Source of the DNA: Rugalucina vietnamica
Lineage: Eukaryota > Mollusca > Bivalvia > Lucinida > Lucinidae
Length of the DNA: 64,000 nt
Direction: 5' to 3'
Assembly: GCA_964017185.1 (NCBI GenBank)
Contig: OZ024870.1
Coordinates: forward strand, 22,405,621 to 22,469,620
The notes beneath the pieces were generated by a model that made no database searches, was not told where the DNA came from, and saw only the letters and a program-made list of their open reading frames with translations. Below are positions 37,550-48,196 of the stretch, in pieces; position 1 is the first letter of the stretch, and each line of letters opens with the position of its first letter. The position numbers were made by a program, and so were the translations under genes.

Positions 37550-37816
37550 TTTTTTTTTTTTTTTTTTCTTTTTTTTTTTTTTTAATTCAGTTTTACGTCC
37601 CTTTCAAGATTATTTCAGCTCATATGAGACGGGCCAATCAGTAGGTGGGGCGAAAACGGGAGAACCCCGAGAAAAACCACCTGACACACCCGCAAACAGA
37701 ACTTGGCTTGTCTCACATGTGGCCAGAGCGGGGCTCGAACCCACACCAGACACAGCGGTGACATGATCGAGTGATTAAGAGACAGCGCTCTTAACCGCTC
37801 GGCCACGGGGGCCGCC
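37550..37816 (-). mobile_element. tRNA-derived SINE, best copy
   Basis: Minus-strand SINE. The head GTGGCCGAGCGGTTAAGAGC is a clear box A and GTGTGGGTTCGAGCCCCGCT a clear box B, resembling tRNA-Leu/Ser type sequences. The body GGGTGTGTCAGGTGGTTTTT and tail GGGACGTAAAACTGAATT end in a long A tract (T on plus). It is flanked by ATTTAATGTTTC (37538-37549) and ATTAAATGTTTC (37817-37828). U2 at about 24757-24770 has the empty site, so this SINE inserted after the unit duplication. Confidence 0.9.
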
Positions 37817-38776
37817 ATTAAATGTTTCGTTTTAAACTGAAACCCTTTAGTTTAGTTCTTTTACAGTTAAGCAGATTTAATAGTATCCTAAATTTATGAT
37901 TCAAGCCTCAGTTGTTTTCTTGGGTGGTTATCTTCAAAGCACATTTCGGATGCCATGAGATCCTCAACCTCAATGTTCGGTAGAATTCCCATAAAATTGA
38001 GGAAACGTTCCTACATAATCATCGCTATTGACTCTGACGTAACGCAATAATTCAAACAAACAAAAAACTAACGTCGAACAAGTTGTCAAGTTACGATGAT
38101 TGCCGGAACACAAGCAGGATCATAAATTGCTGACGTATAGCATATCTAATCCACAATGTTTAAAGCCAGTTGTGTTCAACACTTCATTTTGCCAAGTAAC
38201 TATATAGCTCTCTTTATAAAGTTTATCTTGGTCTATGCATGAACGAGTGAATCTGTTCCTCTTATAATCAGAAAATCTCAAAGCTTCGAGTAATTTTCAC
38301 TTCAGCGTGGCTTGTTTCTGTATTCAAAATGACATCTTTTTTATCAAACTAATGACAGAATTTACGAGTCTTGGTTATACCGTTCTTAAAAATTGCGGTT
38401 TTCAAAGACAATCTATTAACTAACTGACCCTTGCAAAGAAGGCAAATTCTAATAAGGGTAGAGACCTGCAATTTTCGTTTCCATAGACACCCTTTGTAAT
38501 CTACCCTATAACAATACTTATTCATATGATTCACAACTCTTAGTGGACTCAAACTCATTCAGTAGACGAGAGAACGGCCCATGCCGTATGCAAGTGCAGC
38601 AATAAATTATGGTGTTAGCCAGAATCCAAGAACGGTATTTTCCGCTGAAAAGGCACACCCCAAAACATCTCAACAATGAAAAATGATCATTCATAAATCA
38701 CTACATCTGAAATTTGGCCATTGTGTGGCAAAACAGCAGCTGATCAAATTACACAAGATAGCAAAATATTTAAAGA

Positions 38777-40676
38777 GGTACAAGTAGGCAAAGATCAGGA
38801 AAAGACGCAATCAGAAAAAGATTCCCACTCTAAAAACCGAGGTGGGAAAAAACCAAACTAACAATCAGGTACTTATACCATGAAACATATCGTAAGCCGA
38901 ATGAGCAGCTATTTTCCCAATAGGTGTCCACTCAGTTACCTTAACTTAACTAAAACTATGAAAACACGCATAAGGCGCCAACAGCACAAAAAAATTTTAA
39001 ACACCAAGACATAAAACAAAAAGAACCACCACAGAAGTATCGCCTTGGAACGATCAGTAACACAAAGTTACTGGCGGGCTTAAACCGGTTTTACAGGCGC
39101 CAAACCTCACCCTCAGCTTCTGCAGTGGTTCATAACATTACGTTAGTTCTTCGGTCCTCGTGGTGAATCTCTAACTAGTCAATGAATCATCAAGAACAAA
39201 CATATAAATCAAGATAAACATCCTGATGAATCAAAACCCAGGACTCACAGATTGAGTAACCTACTAACTCCGGAGCAAAAGAAAAACACCATTTGGACCC
39301 CGGTTGGCCAAGCAACAGACAAGAAGCTCCGGCCCCAACCAACTAAAATGAATAGCTTTAAGTCGGGGCCATCATAGAGTCTGACGCCCGACCCACCGGC
39401 GTGCAATTAAAGAAGGCAGCATAGTTATCAGCCATGATTGGGTTAAAAACTAAGCATGCAGACTGTCGCATAACATTCAAGTTATAACCTATACGTCTGT
39501 AACGTGTTATGATTTTTCTGAATTGAAAAGAAAAAAATCATTAATTCCTATAAGATTCTTAAATTTGTAGACCAAGTCACCATAAAATTCAGGTTCCGAA
39601 AGGCCCTCACTTAAAAGCGTCTTTAACCCAGCATTATATTTGGAAATCAGTTCATAGTGTCTACGATAAAATTTAGAAAAGGTTTTTCGAAGTTTATGTT
39701 ACCGATAGCCCTGTTGGAGAAGTTTTGCCGTTAAACATTTATTACGGGCGTTGAAGTCTGTAACATGATTGCAGACTCTAGCAAACCTAATAAGTTGCGA
39801 AATGTATACTTCATAAGAAGCACGACGAGGAACGTCACCATCCAAAAATGGAAAATTTACTATATCAAAATCAAAGTCATCGCGCTTATCATAAATTTTA
39901 GAAGAAACAAATCCATTTGCAACAGAAAGATGTAGATCTAAAAAGGGGGCTTCGGTATCTGAGATATTGGCTTTGTTCAACTGTAGTTCAGGTGGATAAA
40001 TTTGATTGACCATACCTTCAAAATAAGGGTTGTCAATGTTCAAAAGGTGGTCGAGGTACCTAGATGTGGAATTGAAAGCCTCGATAACATCAGCTTGATT
40101 ATCATGGTTAAGAGAATCCATGAAATCTCTTTCGTAGCAGTATAAAAATAAATCAGCTACGAGAGGAGTGCAATTTGTACCCATCGGAATTCCAACAATT
40201 TGTCTGTATAACTTGGTCCCAAATCTAATATAAATATTATCAAGGAGATAGGACAAGGCGTCGCACACATTCTGACATGACCAAAGTGTATACCGACTTT
40301 GGTCAGAGGAAGTGAAAAAAGCCTTTCTTTCATTACATGCCAAATAAAGTGAACCATAGTTTTTTAATGCCCTTTTGAAGGTCCAAGCTATCAAATCCAG
40401 AAGTTTTTCTGTTATTATATTATGTGGAAATGTTGTATACAAAGTAGAAAAATCATTTGTGGACAAGCTCGTCGCACGGAACCTTCTACACTTTAATTTA
40501 CTGAACACCTCACCAGAATTATTTATTGACCAAAACCAATTTTTATTTGAAGTTTCATACACTGTCTCACAGTATCTTATAACATGAGATTTGATAGCAG
40601 TAAGACAGGAAGTTAATAATTTAGAAAGTTCAGTGGTAGTACAAGAGCTAGAATTTGCAAGAAATCTAGCTTTGTA
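38777..40676 (-). mobile_element. Outer Penelope-like element, 3' part (minus strand)
   Basis: This is the 3' half of a minus-strand PLE that continues at 44117-45037 beyond an inserted second PLE. Its 3' end (GGTACAAGTAGGCAAAGATC) follows the flank TTTAAAGA (38769-38776). Its 5' end joins TTTTAAGA at 45038-45045. U2 has the matching empty site TTTAAGA at 26608-26614. The 3' UTR runs from 38777 to 39357 and has lost a piece near 39258 compared with other copies. Confidence 0.9.
39358..40676 (-). pseudogene. RT of the outer PLE, C-terminal part
   Basis: Minus-strand RT, open from the junction at 40676 to a nonsense codon at about 39699 (a TAT to TAA change, GYR then stop). The sense frame then continues to the natural stop at 39358-39360. 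Motif A (DFSTLYTTFPHN) and motif B (GIPMGTNCTPLVADLFL) are intact, but the catalytic YLDD reads YLDH (RYLDHLLNID), so the second catalytic aspartate is lost. The N-terminal part of this gene lies at 44117-45037. It was split by the inner PLE between the codons for KRPYK and ARF. Confidence 0.9.
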
Positions 40677-40677
40677 G

Positions 40678-43501
40678 CTTGTATATGTTCTTACTTGAAA
40701 TACAAACAATTGTAGGATGCAATATGTTGGACAAACTTGTCGAACTTTGCAAAAACGATTTGGTGAGCACTATCGTAGAATCAGAAAGCCCAAAAATAAT
40801 GATACCTTTCTGTACCAGCATTTTAAGCGCACTGGTCATTCTCCCAATGATGTTAAAGTTCAACCAGTGGAGAAAATCTCATATGATGAAAATTCTTCAG
40901 TTAGATTCAAAAATATTAAACGATTTGAAACTGAACTTAAATGGATAAAATTACTGCAAACACCCTTTCCACTGGGATTTAACGACAACATTTACCATGA
41001 AGGCAATATTTCCAAAATGCCCGATTTTGATGTACTTACACTTTCAGAGTCTCGTAAACGTAAATCTAGATCTCATGGTATACGGAAAAGGGGTAATGAC
41101 AAACGTAAACGGTGCGCTGCATTGAAATTGAACATTTCCCTTAATGATTTAGCTGTTAAACTAAGGATTCACGGTCGACATCCAATGCTGTCTTATCTTA
41201 GTTCTCTACCTATTGCTGCATTACGTTCCCTGGACACAGAGGCTAATAGATTTTACGATAGAAATCATCAAATGTATGACGCTGCACTGTTAACAAGATG
41301 TTATACTCAGCATGCTCTTCGTCCATTTATCGATTCCGAATCTAATCACATTAGAAGTTTTATTAAAATTCCTTTCATCAATAAAGGAATTGACTTTATT
41401 GATTTATCAAGCATATTCCAGGATAAATCAGTGATACAGTCTATACCTACCTACTTCCAAAATTCAGAACCTCCTATTATTTGTTACAAATATAACAAAC
41501 CAATCAGAAATACTATTTTTAATTTCAATAAACTTGTTTCTGATCTTGATATCCATGCTAATACTCCTAAGTCTTGAGATTGTAAAGATTCAAAATATGT
41601 TTACCAACCAGCTGGACATATAGTTACTGGAAATTTAAAAATAATTTCGGATTCTAGAATTCGCAAAATTGTTTCTAAAGGTCCGAAATATAGATTCCCT
41701 TCCTACATTAATTTCGACAAATGTAGAGAGGAGATTGCATCTGCATTAAATGATTTCGGTAATCGATGGTGTAAACGAGAGGGTGTTGAGGATAATGCTC
41801 TTAAAGAATGGAAAAGAAGTATCTTCACTATCGTGGATAAACGTATTAAGTTTTATTCACAAAATACTAATCTTTTACCTCCTAAACCCAAATCGTCATT
41901 TAGGCATTTGAAGCAGGGTATCCAAGAATTTCATAGAAAGTATGTCTTTGTTCCGGCAGATAAAGCCGCAAACAATGTTGTTGTCGTTTGTAGACTTCAC
42001 TACGTTAACACCTTAAAACAGGAGCTTGATGGTACCAGGGCTTATCTGGAGACAGATACTGATGAGGTGTCTGTAGTAAATGCCCACTTAAACGATTTAC
42101 CTGTTAAGTTTTCTGTTTGTGTCAATGAAGGCCAAGACAAACTTCCTACGATGTATTGGTTACCTAAGCTTCACAAAAGACCATACAAAGCTAGATTTAT
42201 TGCAAATTCTAGCTCTTGTACTACCACTGAACTTTCTAAATTATTAACTTCTTGTCTTACTGCTATCAAATCTCATGTTATAAGATACTGTGAGACAGTG
42301 TATGAAACTTCAAATAAAAATTGGTTTTGGTCAATAAAAAATTCTGGTGAGGTGCTCAGTAAATTGAAGTGTAGAGGGTTCCGTGCGACAAGCTTGTCCA
42401 CATATGATTTTTCTACTCTGTATACAACATTACCACATAATCTAATTAAAGAAAAACTTCTGGATTTGATAGAGTGGACCTTCAAAAGGGCATTAAAAAA
42501 CTATGGTTCACTTTATTTGGCATGTAATGACAGAAAGGCTTTTTTCACTTCCTCTGACCAAAGTCGGTATACCCTTTGGTCATGTCAGAATGTGTGCGAC
42601 GCCTTATCCTATCTCCTTGATAATATTTATATTAGATTTGGGACCAAGTTATACAGACAAATTGTTGGAATTCCGATGGGTACAAATTGCGCACCTCTCG
42701 TAGCTGATTTATTTTTATACTGCTACGAAAGAGATTTCATGGATTCTCTTAACCATGATAATCAAGCTGATGTTATCGAGGCTTTTAATTCCACATCTAG
42801 GTACCTCGATGACCTTTTGAACATTGACAACCCTTATTTTGAAGGTATGGTCAATCAAATTTATCCACCTGAACTTCAGTTGAACAAAGCTAATATCTCA
42901 GATACCGAAGCCCCCTTTTTAGATCTACATCTTTCTGTTGCAAATGGATTTGTTTCTTCTAAAAATTTATGATAAGCGCGATGACTTTGATTTTGATATA
43001 GTAAATTTTCCATTTTTGGATGGTGACGTTCCTCGTCGTGCTTCTTATGGTGTATACATTTCGCAACTTATTAGGTTTGCTAGAGTCTGCAATCATGTTA
43101 CAGACTTCAACGCTCGAAATAAATGTTTAACGGCAAAACTTCTCCAACAGGGCTATCGGTATCATAAACTTCGAAAAACCTTTTCTAAATTTTATCGTAG
43201 ACACTATGAATTGATTTCCAAATATAATGTTGGGTTAAAGACACTTTTAAGTGAGGGCCTTTCGGAACCTGAATTTTATGGTGACTTGGTTTACAAATTA
43301 AAGGAACTTAAAGGAATAAATGATTTTTCTCTTCAGTTCGGAAAAATCATAACACGTTACAGACGTATAGGTTATAACTTGAATGTTATGCGACAGTCTG
43401 CATGCTTAGTTTTTAACCCAATCATGGTTGATAACTATGCTGCCTTCTTTAATTGCACGCCGGTGGGTCGGGCGTCAGACTCTATGATGGCCCCGACTTA
43501 A
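40678..43501 (+). CDS. GIY-YIG endonuclease / reverse transcriptase of a Naiad-type PLE, with in-frame UGA (selenocysteine) codons and one frameshift
   Basis: A single long frame of about 940 codons. It opens LVYVLT-UGA-NTNNC-RM-QYVGQTCRTLQKRFGEHYRRI: the GIY-YIG core (VY...YVG) with catalytic R and E/H residues. The UGA at 40696-40698 stands where the first Cys of the CCHH set is expected; the two His are in RFGEHY and FLYQHF. After a basic region (ESRKRKSRS) comes the linker, NTPKS-UGA-DCKDSKY (UGA at 41575-41577), i.e. U-D-C instead of CxC, followed by QPAGHIVTGNLKI. The RT runs from about 41780: YDFSTLYTTLPHN (motif A), GIPMGTNCAPLVADLF (B), RYLDDLLNID (YLDD, C), and a C-terminus ending MMAPT, TAA. 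Apart from the UGAs, the only break is one extra A in AAAAA at 42961-42965 (other copies have four), shifting the frame for the last ~180 codons. I infer selenocysteine at both UGAs; the alternative is two nonsense mutations. Confidence 0.85.
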
Positions 43502-43559
43502 AGCTATTCATTTTAGTTGGTTGGGGCCGGAGCTTCTTGTCTGTTGCTTGGCCCACCGG
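43460..43559 (+). promoter_or_regulatory. Putative SECIS element overlapping the RT stop codon
   Basis: A long hairpin whose outer stem is CCGGTGGG (43460-43467) with CCCACCGG (43552-43559), then CAGAC (43476-43480) with GTCTG (43539-43543). ATGA follows at 43484-43487, then the inner stem GGCCCCGACT with GGTTGGGGCC, and GGAG at 43529-43532. AAA at 43500-43502 lies at the start of the apical loop, 12 nt after ATGA. This is the order of a eukaryotic SECIS: AUGA, helix, AAR loop, GA. The TAA stop (43499-43501) lies inside it. The sequence is well kept in the copies near 5460-5570 and 39300-39400, and partly in older ones. Confidence 0.6.
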
Positions 43560-44116
43560 GTTCCAACTGGTGTTTTTCTTTTGCTCCGGAGTTAGTAGGT
43601 TATTCGGCGCCCAGGGATCTCCATCGTCGGGCAGCTTACTCAATCTGTGAGTCCTGGTTTTTGATTCATCAGGATGTTTATCATGATTTATTTGTTTGTT
43701 CTTGATGATTCATTGACTAGTTAGAGATTCACCACGAGGACCGAAGAACTAACTAAATGTTGTGAACCACTGCAGAAGCTGAGGGTGAGGTTAGGTACCT
43801 GTAAAACCGGTTTAAGCCCGCCAGTAACTTTGTGTTACTGATCGTTCCAAGTCGATACTTCTGTAGTGGTTCTTTTTGTTTTATGTCTTGGTGTTTAAAA
43901 TTTTTTGTGCTGTTGGCGCCTTATGTATGTTTTCATATTTTTAGTTAAGTTAAGGTAACTGAGTGGCCACCTATTGGGAAAATAGCTGCTCATTCGGCTT
44001 ACGATATGTTTCATGGTAATAGTACCTGATTGTTAGTTTGGTTTTTTCCCACCTCGGTTTTTGGAGTGGGAATCTTTTTCTGATTGCGCCTTTTCCTGAT
44101 CTTTGCCTACTTGTAC
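43502..44116 (+). other. 3' UTR of the inner PLE
   Basis: 615 bp after the stop, ending in TTTGCCTACTTGTAC. Landmarks shared by every PLE tail in the window are ATTCATTGACTAGTTAGAGA, AAACCGGTTTAAGCCCGCCA, TTACTGATCGTTCCAAG, GGCCACCTATTGGGAAAATA and the short inverted motif CCCACCTCGG/CCAAAAACCG. The tail alone is found many times in both orientations, so most insertions here are extreme 5' truncations. Confidence 0.85.
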
Positions 44117-45037
44117 CTTTGTACGGTCTTTTGTTAAGCTTAGGTAACCAATACATCGTAGGAAGTTTGTCTTGGCCTTCATTGACACAAACAGAAAACT
44201 TGACAGGTAAATCGATTTAGTGGGCATTAACTACAGACACTTCATCAGTATCTGTCTCCAGATAAGCCCTGGTACCATCAAGCTCCTGTTTTAAGCTGTT
44301 AATGTAGTGAAGCCTACAAACGACAACAACATTGTTTGCGGCTTTGTCTGCCGGAACCAAGACATACTTTCTATGAAATTCTTGGATACCCTGCTTCAAA
44401 TGCCCAAATGACGATTTGGGTTTAGGAGGTAAAAGATTAGTATTTTGTGAATAAAACTTAATACGTTTATCCACGATAGTGAAGCTACTTCTTTTCCATT
44501 CTTTAAGAGCATTATCTTCTTTTATCTCCTCTCGTTTACACCATCGATTACTGAAATCATTTAATCCAGATGCAATCTCCTCTCTACATTTGTCGAAATT
44601 AATGTAGGATAGGAATCTATATTTCGGACCTTTTGAAACAATTTTGCGAATTCTAGAATCCGAAATTATTTTTAAATTTCCAGTTACTATATGTCCGGCT
44701 GGTTGACAAACATATTTTGAATCTTTACAATCTCAAGACTTAGGAGTATTAGCATGGATATCAAGATCAGAAACAAGTTTATTGAAATTAAAAATAGTAT
44801 TTCTGATTGGTTTGTTATATTTGTAACAAATAATAGGAGGTTCTGAATTTTGGAAGTAGGTAGGTATAGACTGTATCACTGATTTATCCTGGAATATGCT
44901 TGGTAAATCAATAAAGTCAATTCCTTTATTAATGAAAGGAATTTTAATAAGACTTCTAATGTGATTAGATTCGGAATCGACAAATGGACGAAGAGCATGC
45001 TGAGTATAACATCTTGTTAACAGTGCAGCTTCATACA
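44117..45037 (-). pseudogene. Outer PLE, N-terminal remainder: linker and RT start
   Basis: Minus strand. It starts at 45037 inside the nuclease-linker spacer (at MYEAALLTRC), so the GIY-YIG domain is missing. It reads NKLVSDLDIHANTPKS, then UGA (44733-44735), then DCKDSKYVCQPAGH: the same UGA-x-Cys as the inner copy. The RT N-terminal region follows (44217-44474, DKRIKFYSQNTNLLPPKPKS) with a TAA after VVNAH and at least one frameshift between 44475 and 44730, then LPTMYWLPKLNKRPYK, where the inner PLE is inserted. The rest is at 39358-40676. Confidence 0.88.
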
Positions 45038-45296
45038 TTTTAAGAATGGTTACACTCTCATATGGCAAAGACGGTAGATAGAAACGCATTTATGACCAAA
45101 TGTTGGTAGCCTGACATCATATTTACTACTGTCACTCTGCCCACACTCTGGGCAAATCGTTTGTAACGTTTTAATTAGAGGTATCTGCCCTTAACACACA
45201 AACTGTTTCATTTATTTTGACAAGATATTGCAACCAAATAATAAAGAAGTCTCTTACAATAACATTGATGCTGTTTGATGCTTTGTTAAATGTATC

Positions 45297-45517
45297 GGTG
45301 GGCGAACCCCGTTGACTAGCGGTTCATTCGATTATCCCCCCCCCCCGCTTTGTCTGGTGTGGGTTTCAACTCCACATGGGGCATATGAAACAAGTCAAGT
45401 TTTTCTAGAGGCTGTGCCAGGTGTTTTTTTCTGAGGGTTCGCCTCACCTACTGATTGGCTCATCTCATATGAGCTGAACTAATCTTGAAAGGAACGTAAA
45501 ACTGTATAAAAAAAAAC
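45297..45517 (+). mobile_element. tRNA-derived SINE (U3 counterpart of 26869-27101)
   Basis: Same insertion point after AAATGTATC and the same tail (GAACGTAAAACTGTAT, A run, ATGTATCATAG) as in U2. A C run (CCCCCCCCCC near 45340) has expanded. Shared position means it was inserted before the units duplicated. Confidence 0.8.
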
Positions 45518-46011
45518 ATGTATCATAGTCAAAAAGACAACCGACCCACAACTTCAATAAGCCCAAAAATACAAATTTGCCTCTCTACATGTAAAGTTTT
45601 GGCCACTGAACTAACTTAAAACATTGGTGCACCACAAATTCTGGTATCTAATTGTTACGGAATATTACAGAAAAGGTTAAATAAGGCGATCAGTCGACCT
45701 TTGACTTTCTGACCTTTATGATAATCAAAATTTGCGATCAAAAATGGATTTTTGCACCAAATTGACGTATTTATGACAAAGTAACGGGTAAAAGCTGTGA
45801 CCTTGACCTTCAGTTTGTCTGTGTTGTATATTTTTCTTTTCATTTTACCATTATGATGCACTGCCATGGTGAACTCAACCTTATTCCGTCAAAAATGGGA
45901 AAAAGTATGAAAATCATTAATGTGTACAATATACGTTATAGGGGTCATAACTGCGCCTTGTTGACTTTCCAAAGGTGCTGGGAACCACTGCTGAGACGAA
46001 GGGTGAGGTTG

Positions 46012-46165
46012 GATACAGTCAAGGCAACAGTAGGCAATAATCAGGAAATGCCCTTTCAGAAAGAAATTCCCACTACAAAAACCGAGGTGGGAAAAAACTA
46101 AATTAACAATCAGGTACATATACAAAGAAAACATATCGTCAGCCAGGTGAGCAGCTAATTTCCTC
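46012..46165 (-). mobile_element. PLE 3' terminal fragment, minus orientation (U3 copy)
   Basis: U3 counterpart of 27595-27755 (GGCAACAGTAGGCAATAATC ... CATATCGTCAGCCAGGTGAG). Confidence 0.7.
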
Positions 46166-46631
46166 GGTTCCTGCAAATGCATTTTCATTCTAGTTTCGAA
46201 AAAGAAGCACGCCTGAAGATGATATTCTCTTTTGGGCACAGACCTTGAATTATAGTTCCCATAGACTCCCATTGTATTTTGTTCTAAATATGCTTCACGA
46301 CTCTGAGTGGACCCCCAACTCATCCAGCAGACGAGAAAACGCCGTATGCAAGTGCAGCAAAAATAAGGTGTTAGCCCCCATCCAAGGACGGTATTTTCTG
46401 CCGTTTAGGGTACCCAGCCTTACATCTTAAATTTACTGCGGTAGCTCCGTTTATACAAGGGGCGTTCACAAAGTTCAAGGAAAAGCGCTGCCAAATGTTT
46501 AATTTTCAAGGACAATTCACGTTCTCTATGCATGTTGTAAATTAACATACACGTATAATTAACATATTCACAACATTTGAATCAAATCGGGTGAAAATTA
46601 AGTTTAAATTCACGTGTCAACAGTAAATCTA

Positions 46632-47672
46632 CACTGAAAAAAAGTTATAAGAGGCCACTTTTCAAACTCATTTTTTGTAACTAAGCCATGTTCAAAATTG
46701 CACGATTTTTAGTCTAAAGACGTGTCTTTCAAGTAAGTAAAGTTCCAAAGTGTTCAGAAATAATTTTCTTTCACTTAACGCGATTTTGGAGTAAAAATGC
46801 AAAAATCAATGTTTTTGAATAAAAAATTTGATAAAGCACAACATGAATTGAAATTTTGAGCTGGTGTCATCAAAGGGGCCCTCCCGGCTTGGAAAAACAT
46901 CAAACATTCGAATTTTCTCTAATAGTAGACTTTCTGCGCATTTTTAAAAATCGCTAATTTTGAGATTTTTTGAAAATTCATCAATGTGCCTCTTAAACAT
47001 GTTAACCGCTATAAAATTCACTTGATGAAGCCTGGAAATGAGAGATATAGCCCGAGTGAGCTATTTTAGACTATTTTCGAGGACAAACAGGTCACGGCTG
47101 ACGCACACTTCCGGTTTCAATGCCAATTTTTAACGAACAAAATAACGAAATTTATAGACGATTTTTTAAATTTTCAAAGTTTATCAGAGTCTAGTATTAT
47201 ACCTAATACTCGCTGAAAATTTCAATTCCATACTGCTGATAATAATGCAACCAGAGATGAACAAACTTTGTATGCAAATTGCATACAAAAAGCTGAATTC
47301 ATGTTATTCATGTTGCTGTCTTCTTGCATGTACAAAACAGAAACGTAGATTCTTATTGCAGCAACACATCTGACTTAATTTTATCTTGCATCATGGTAGA
47401 CAGTAGCACTTTCAAATAAATTAAAATGTAAAACACAACGTCATAATATGACATTTAATTTGATGATAATAAAGTGTGATTTTCGGAAAGACGGTACCTT
47501 TACGCATGCTTCGACTGCGTGAGACATATCACGCATTTTGGAATGCAGACACTCTCAGAGCCACTGTTAGACATTGGTTTATTAATTTGATCATGAATTT
47601 TAATTAATCGTAATTTACTTTCTGAACTAGAAGAAAAAATATGAGGTGGCATCTTATAACTTTTTTTCAGTG
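46632..47672. mobile_element. Mariner-like MITE, 1.04 kb
   Basis: Inverted termini CACTGAAAAAAAGTTATAAG ... CTTATAACTTTTTTTCAGTG, continuing to about 27 bp, are flanked by TA on both sides (46630-46631 and 47673-47674). U2 near 28237 has the empty site (AAATCTATGTTTTGG). No ORF of note. The TA target and CACTG terminus suggest Tc1/mariner. Confidence 0.85.
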
Positions 47673-48196
47673 TATGTTTTGGATCAAACTTAAGAAAAAT
47701 AGGTGTACCACTGCAAACCCATTTCTACTATATAAAAGTGGGGTTTAAGGGGGTTCTTAATGCACGGACATGTTAGCATGATGTATGACATTAGATACTC
47801 ATCACTGTGTCATTCAGAAGACGGGCAACTGGTAATAGATAGAAAGAATATTTATCTAATTTGTGTTTGCGACAGCATAAACCATAAATATATCATTATC
47901 AGGAAATTGTTGTTTACCATTTTGGTAATTACCATTACCATTTTGCTCACCTAAATGAACCAAATTACCATTTTGCTCACCTAAATGAACCGGAAATATT
48001 GCGATGTAAGAAGCGTTTTTATTAGCGTATGGACATGGATCAGAATGTCATCGCCAGATACTTTTTTCACAGTTTACGCATTTTGACAATTTATTCCCGT
48101 AACATTAATTTTTCATGGAAATGAATTGACCAATATCACTATTAGATGCGTATACGTTAAATGCAGGTAAACTATTGCTTGTATTCTGTATTTATA

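Larger units (their letters stand above)
40677..44116 (+). mobile_element. Inner Penelope-like element (Naiad type), nearly complete
   Basis: A 3440-bp plus-strand element inserted into the RT gene of the outer minus-strand PLE, flanked by a perfect 7-bp duplication CTTTGTA (40670-40676 and 44117-44123). The target duplication and the clean joining of the two outer halves (KRPYK | ARF) show this was a later insertion. It carries a GIY-YIG nuclease first, then a Cys-rich linker, then the RT, the permuted order that defines Naiad/Chlamys PLEs. The 3' UTR is 43502-44116. The 5' end is cut at, or very close to, the start of the nuclease domain. Confidence 0.92.

Noticed and set aside
37600..37818. 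A functional tRNA-Leu/Ser gene on the minus strand
   Set aside because: Box A and box B are clear, but the sequence continues into a SINE body with an A tail and is flanked by a 12-bp duplication.
41575..41577. Reading the inner PLE as two separate genes ending and starting around 41577 and 41833
   Set aside because: Both parts are in the same frame with no stop other than this UGA, and the sequence between them is clearly the linker and RT start. The Met at 41833 is internal.
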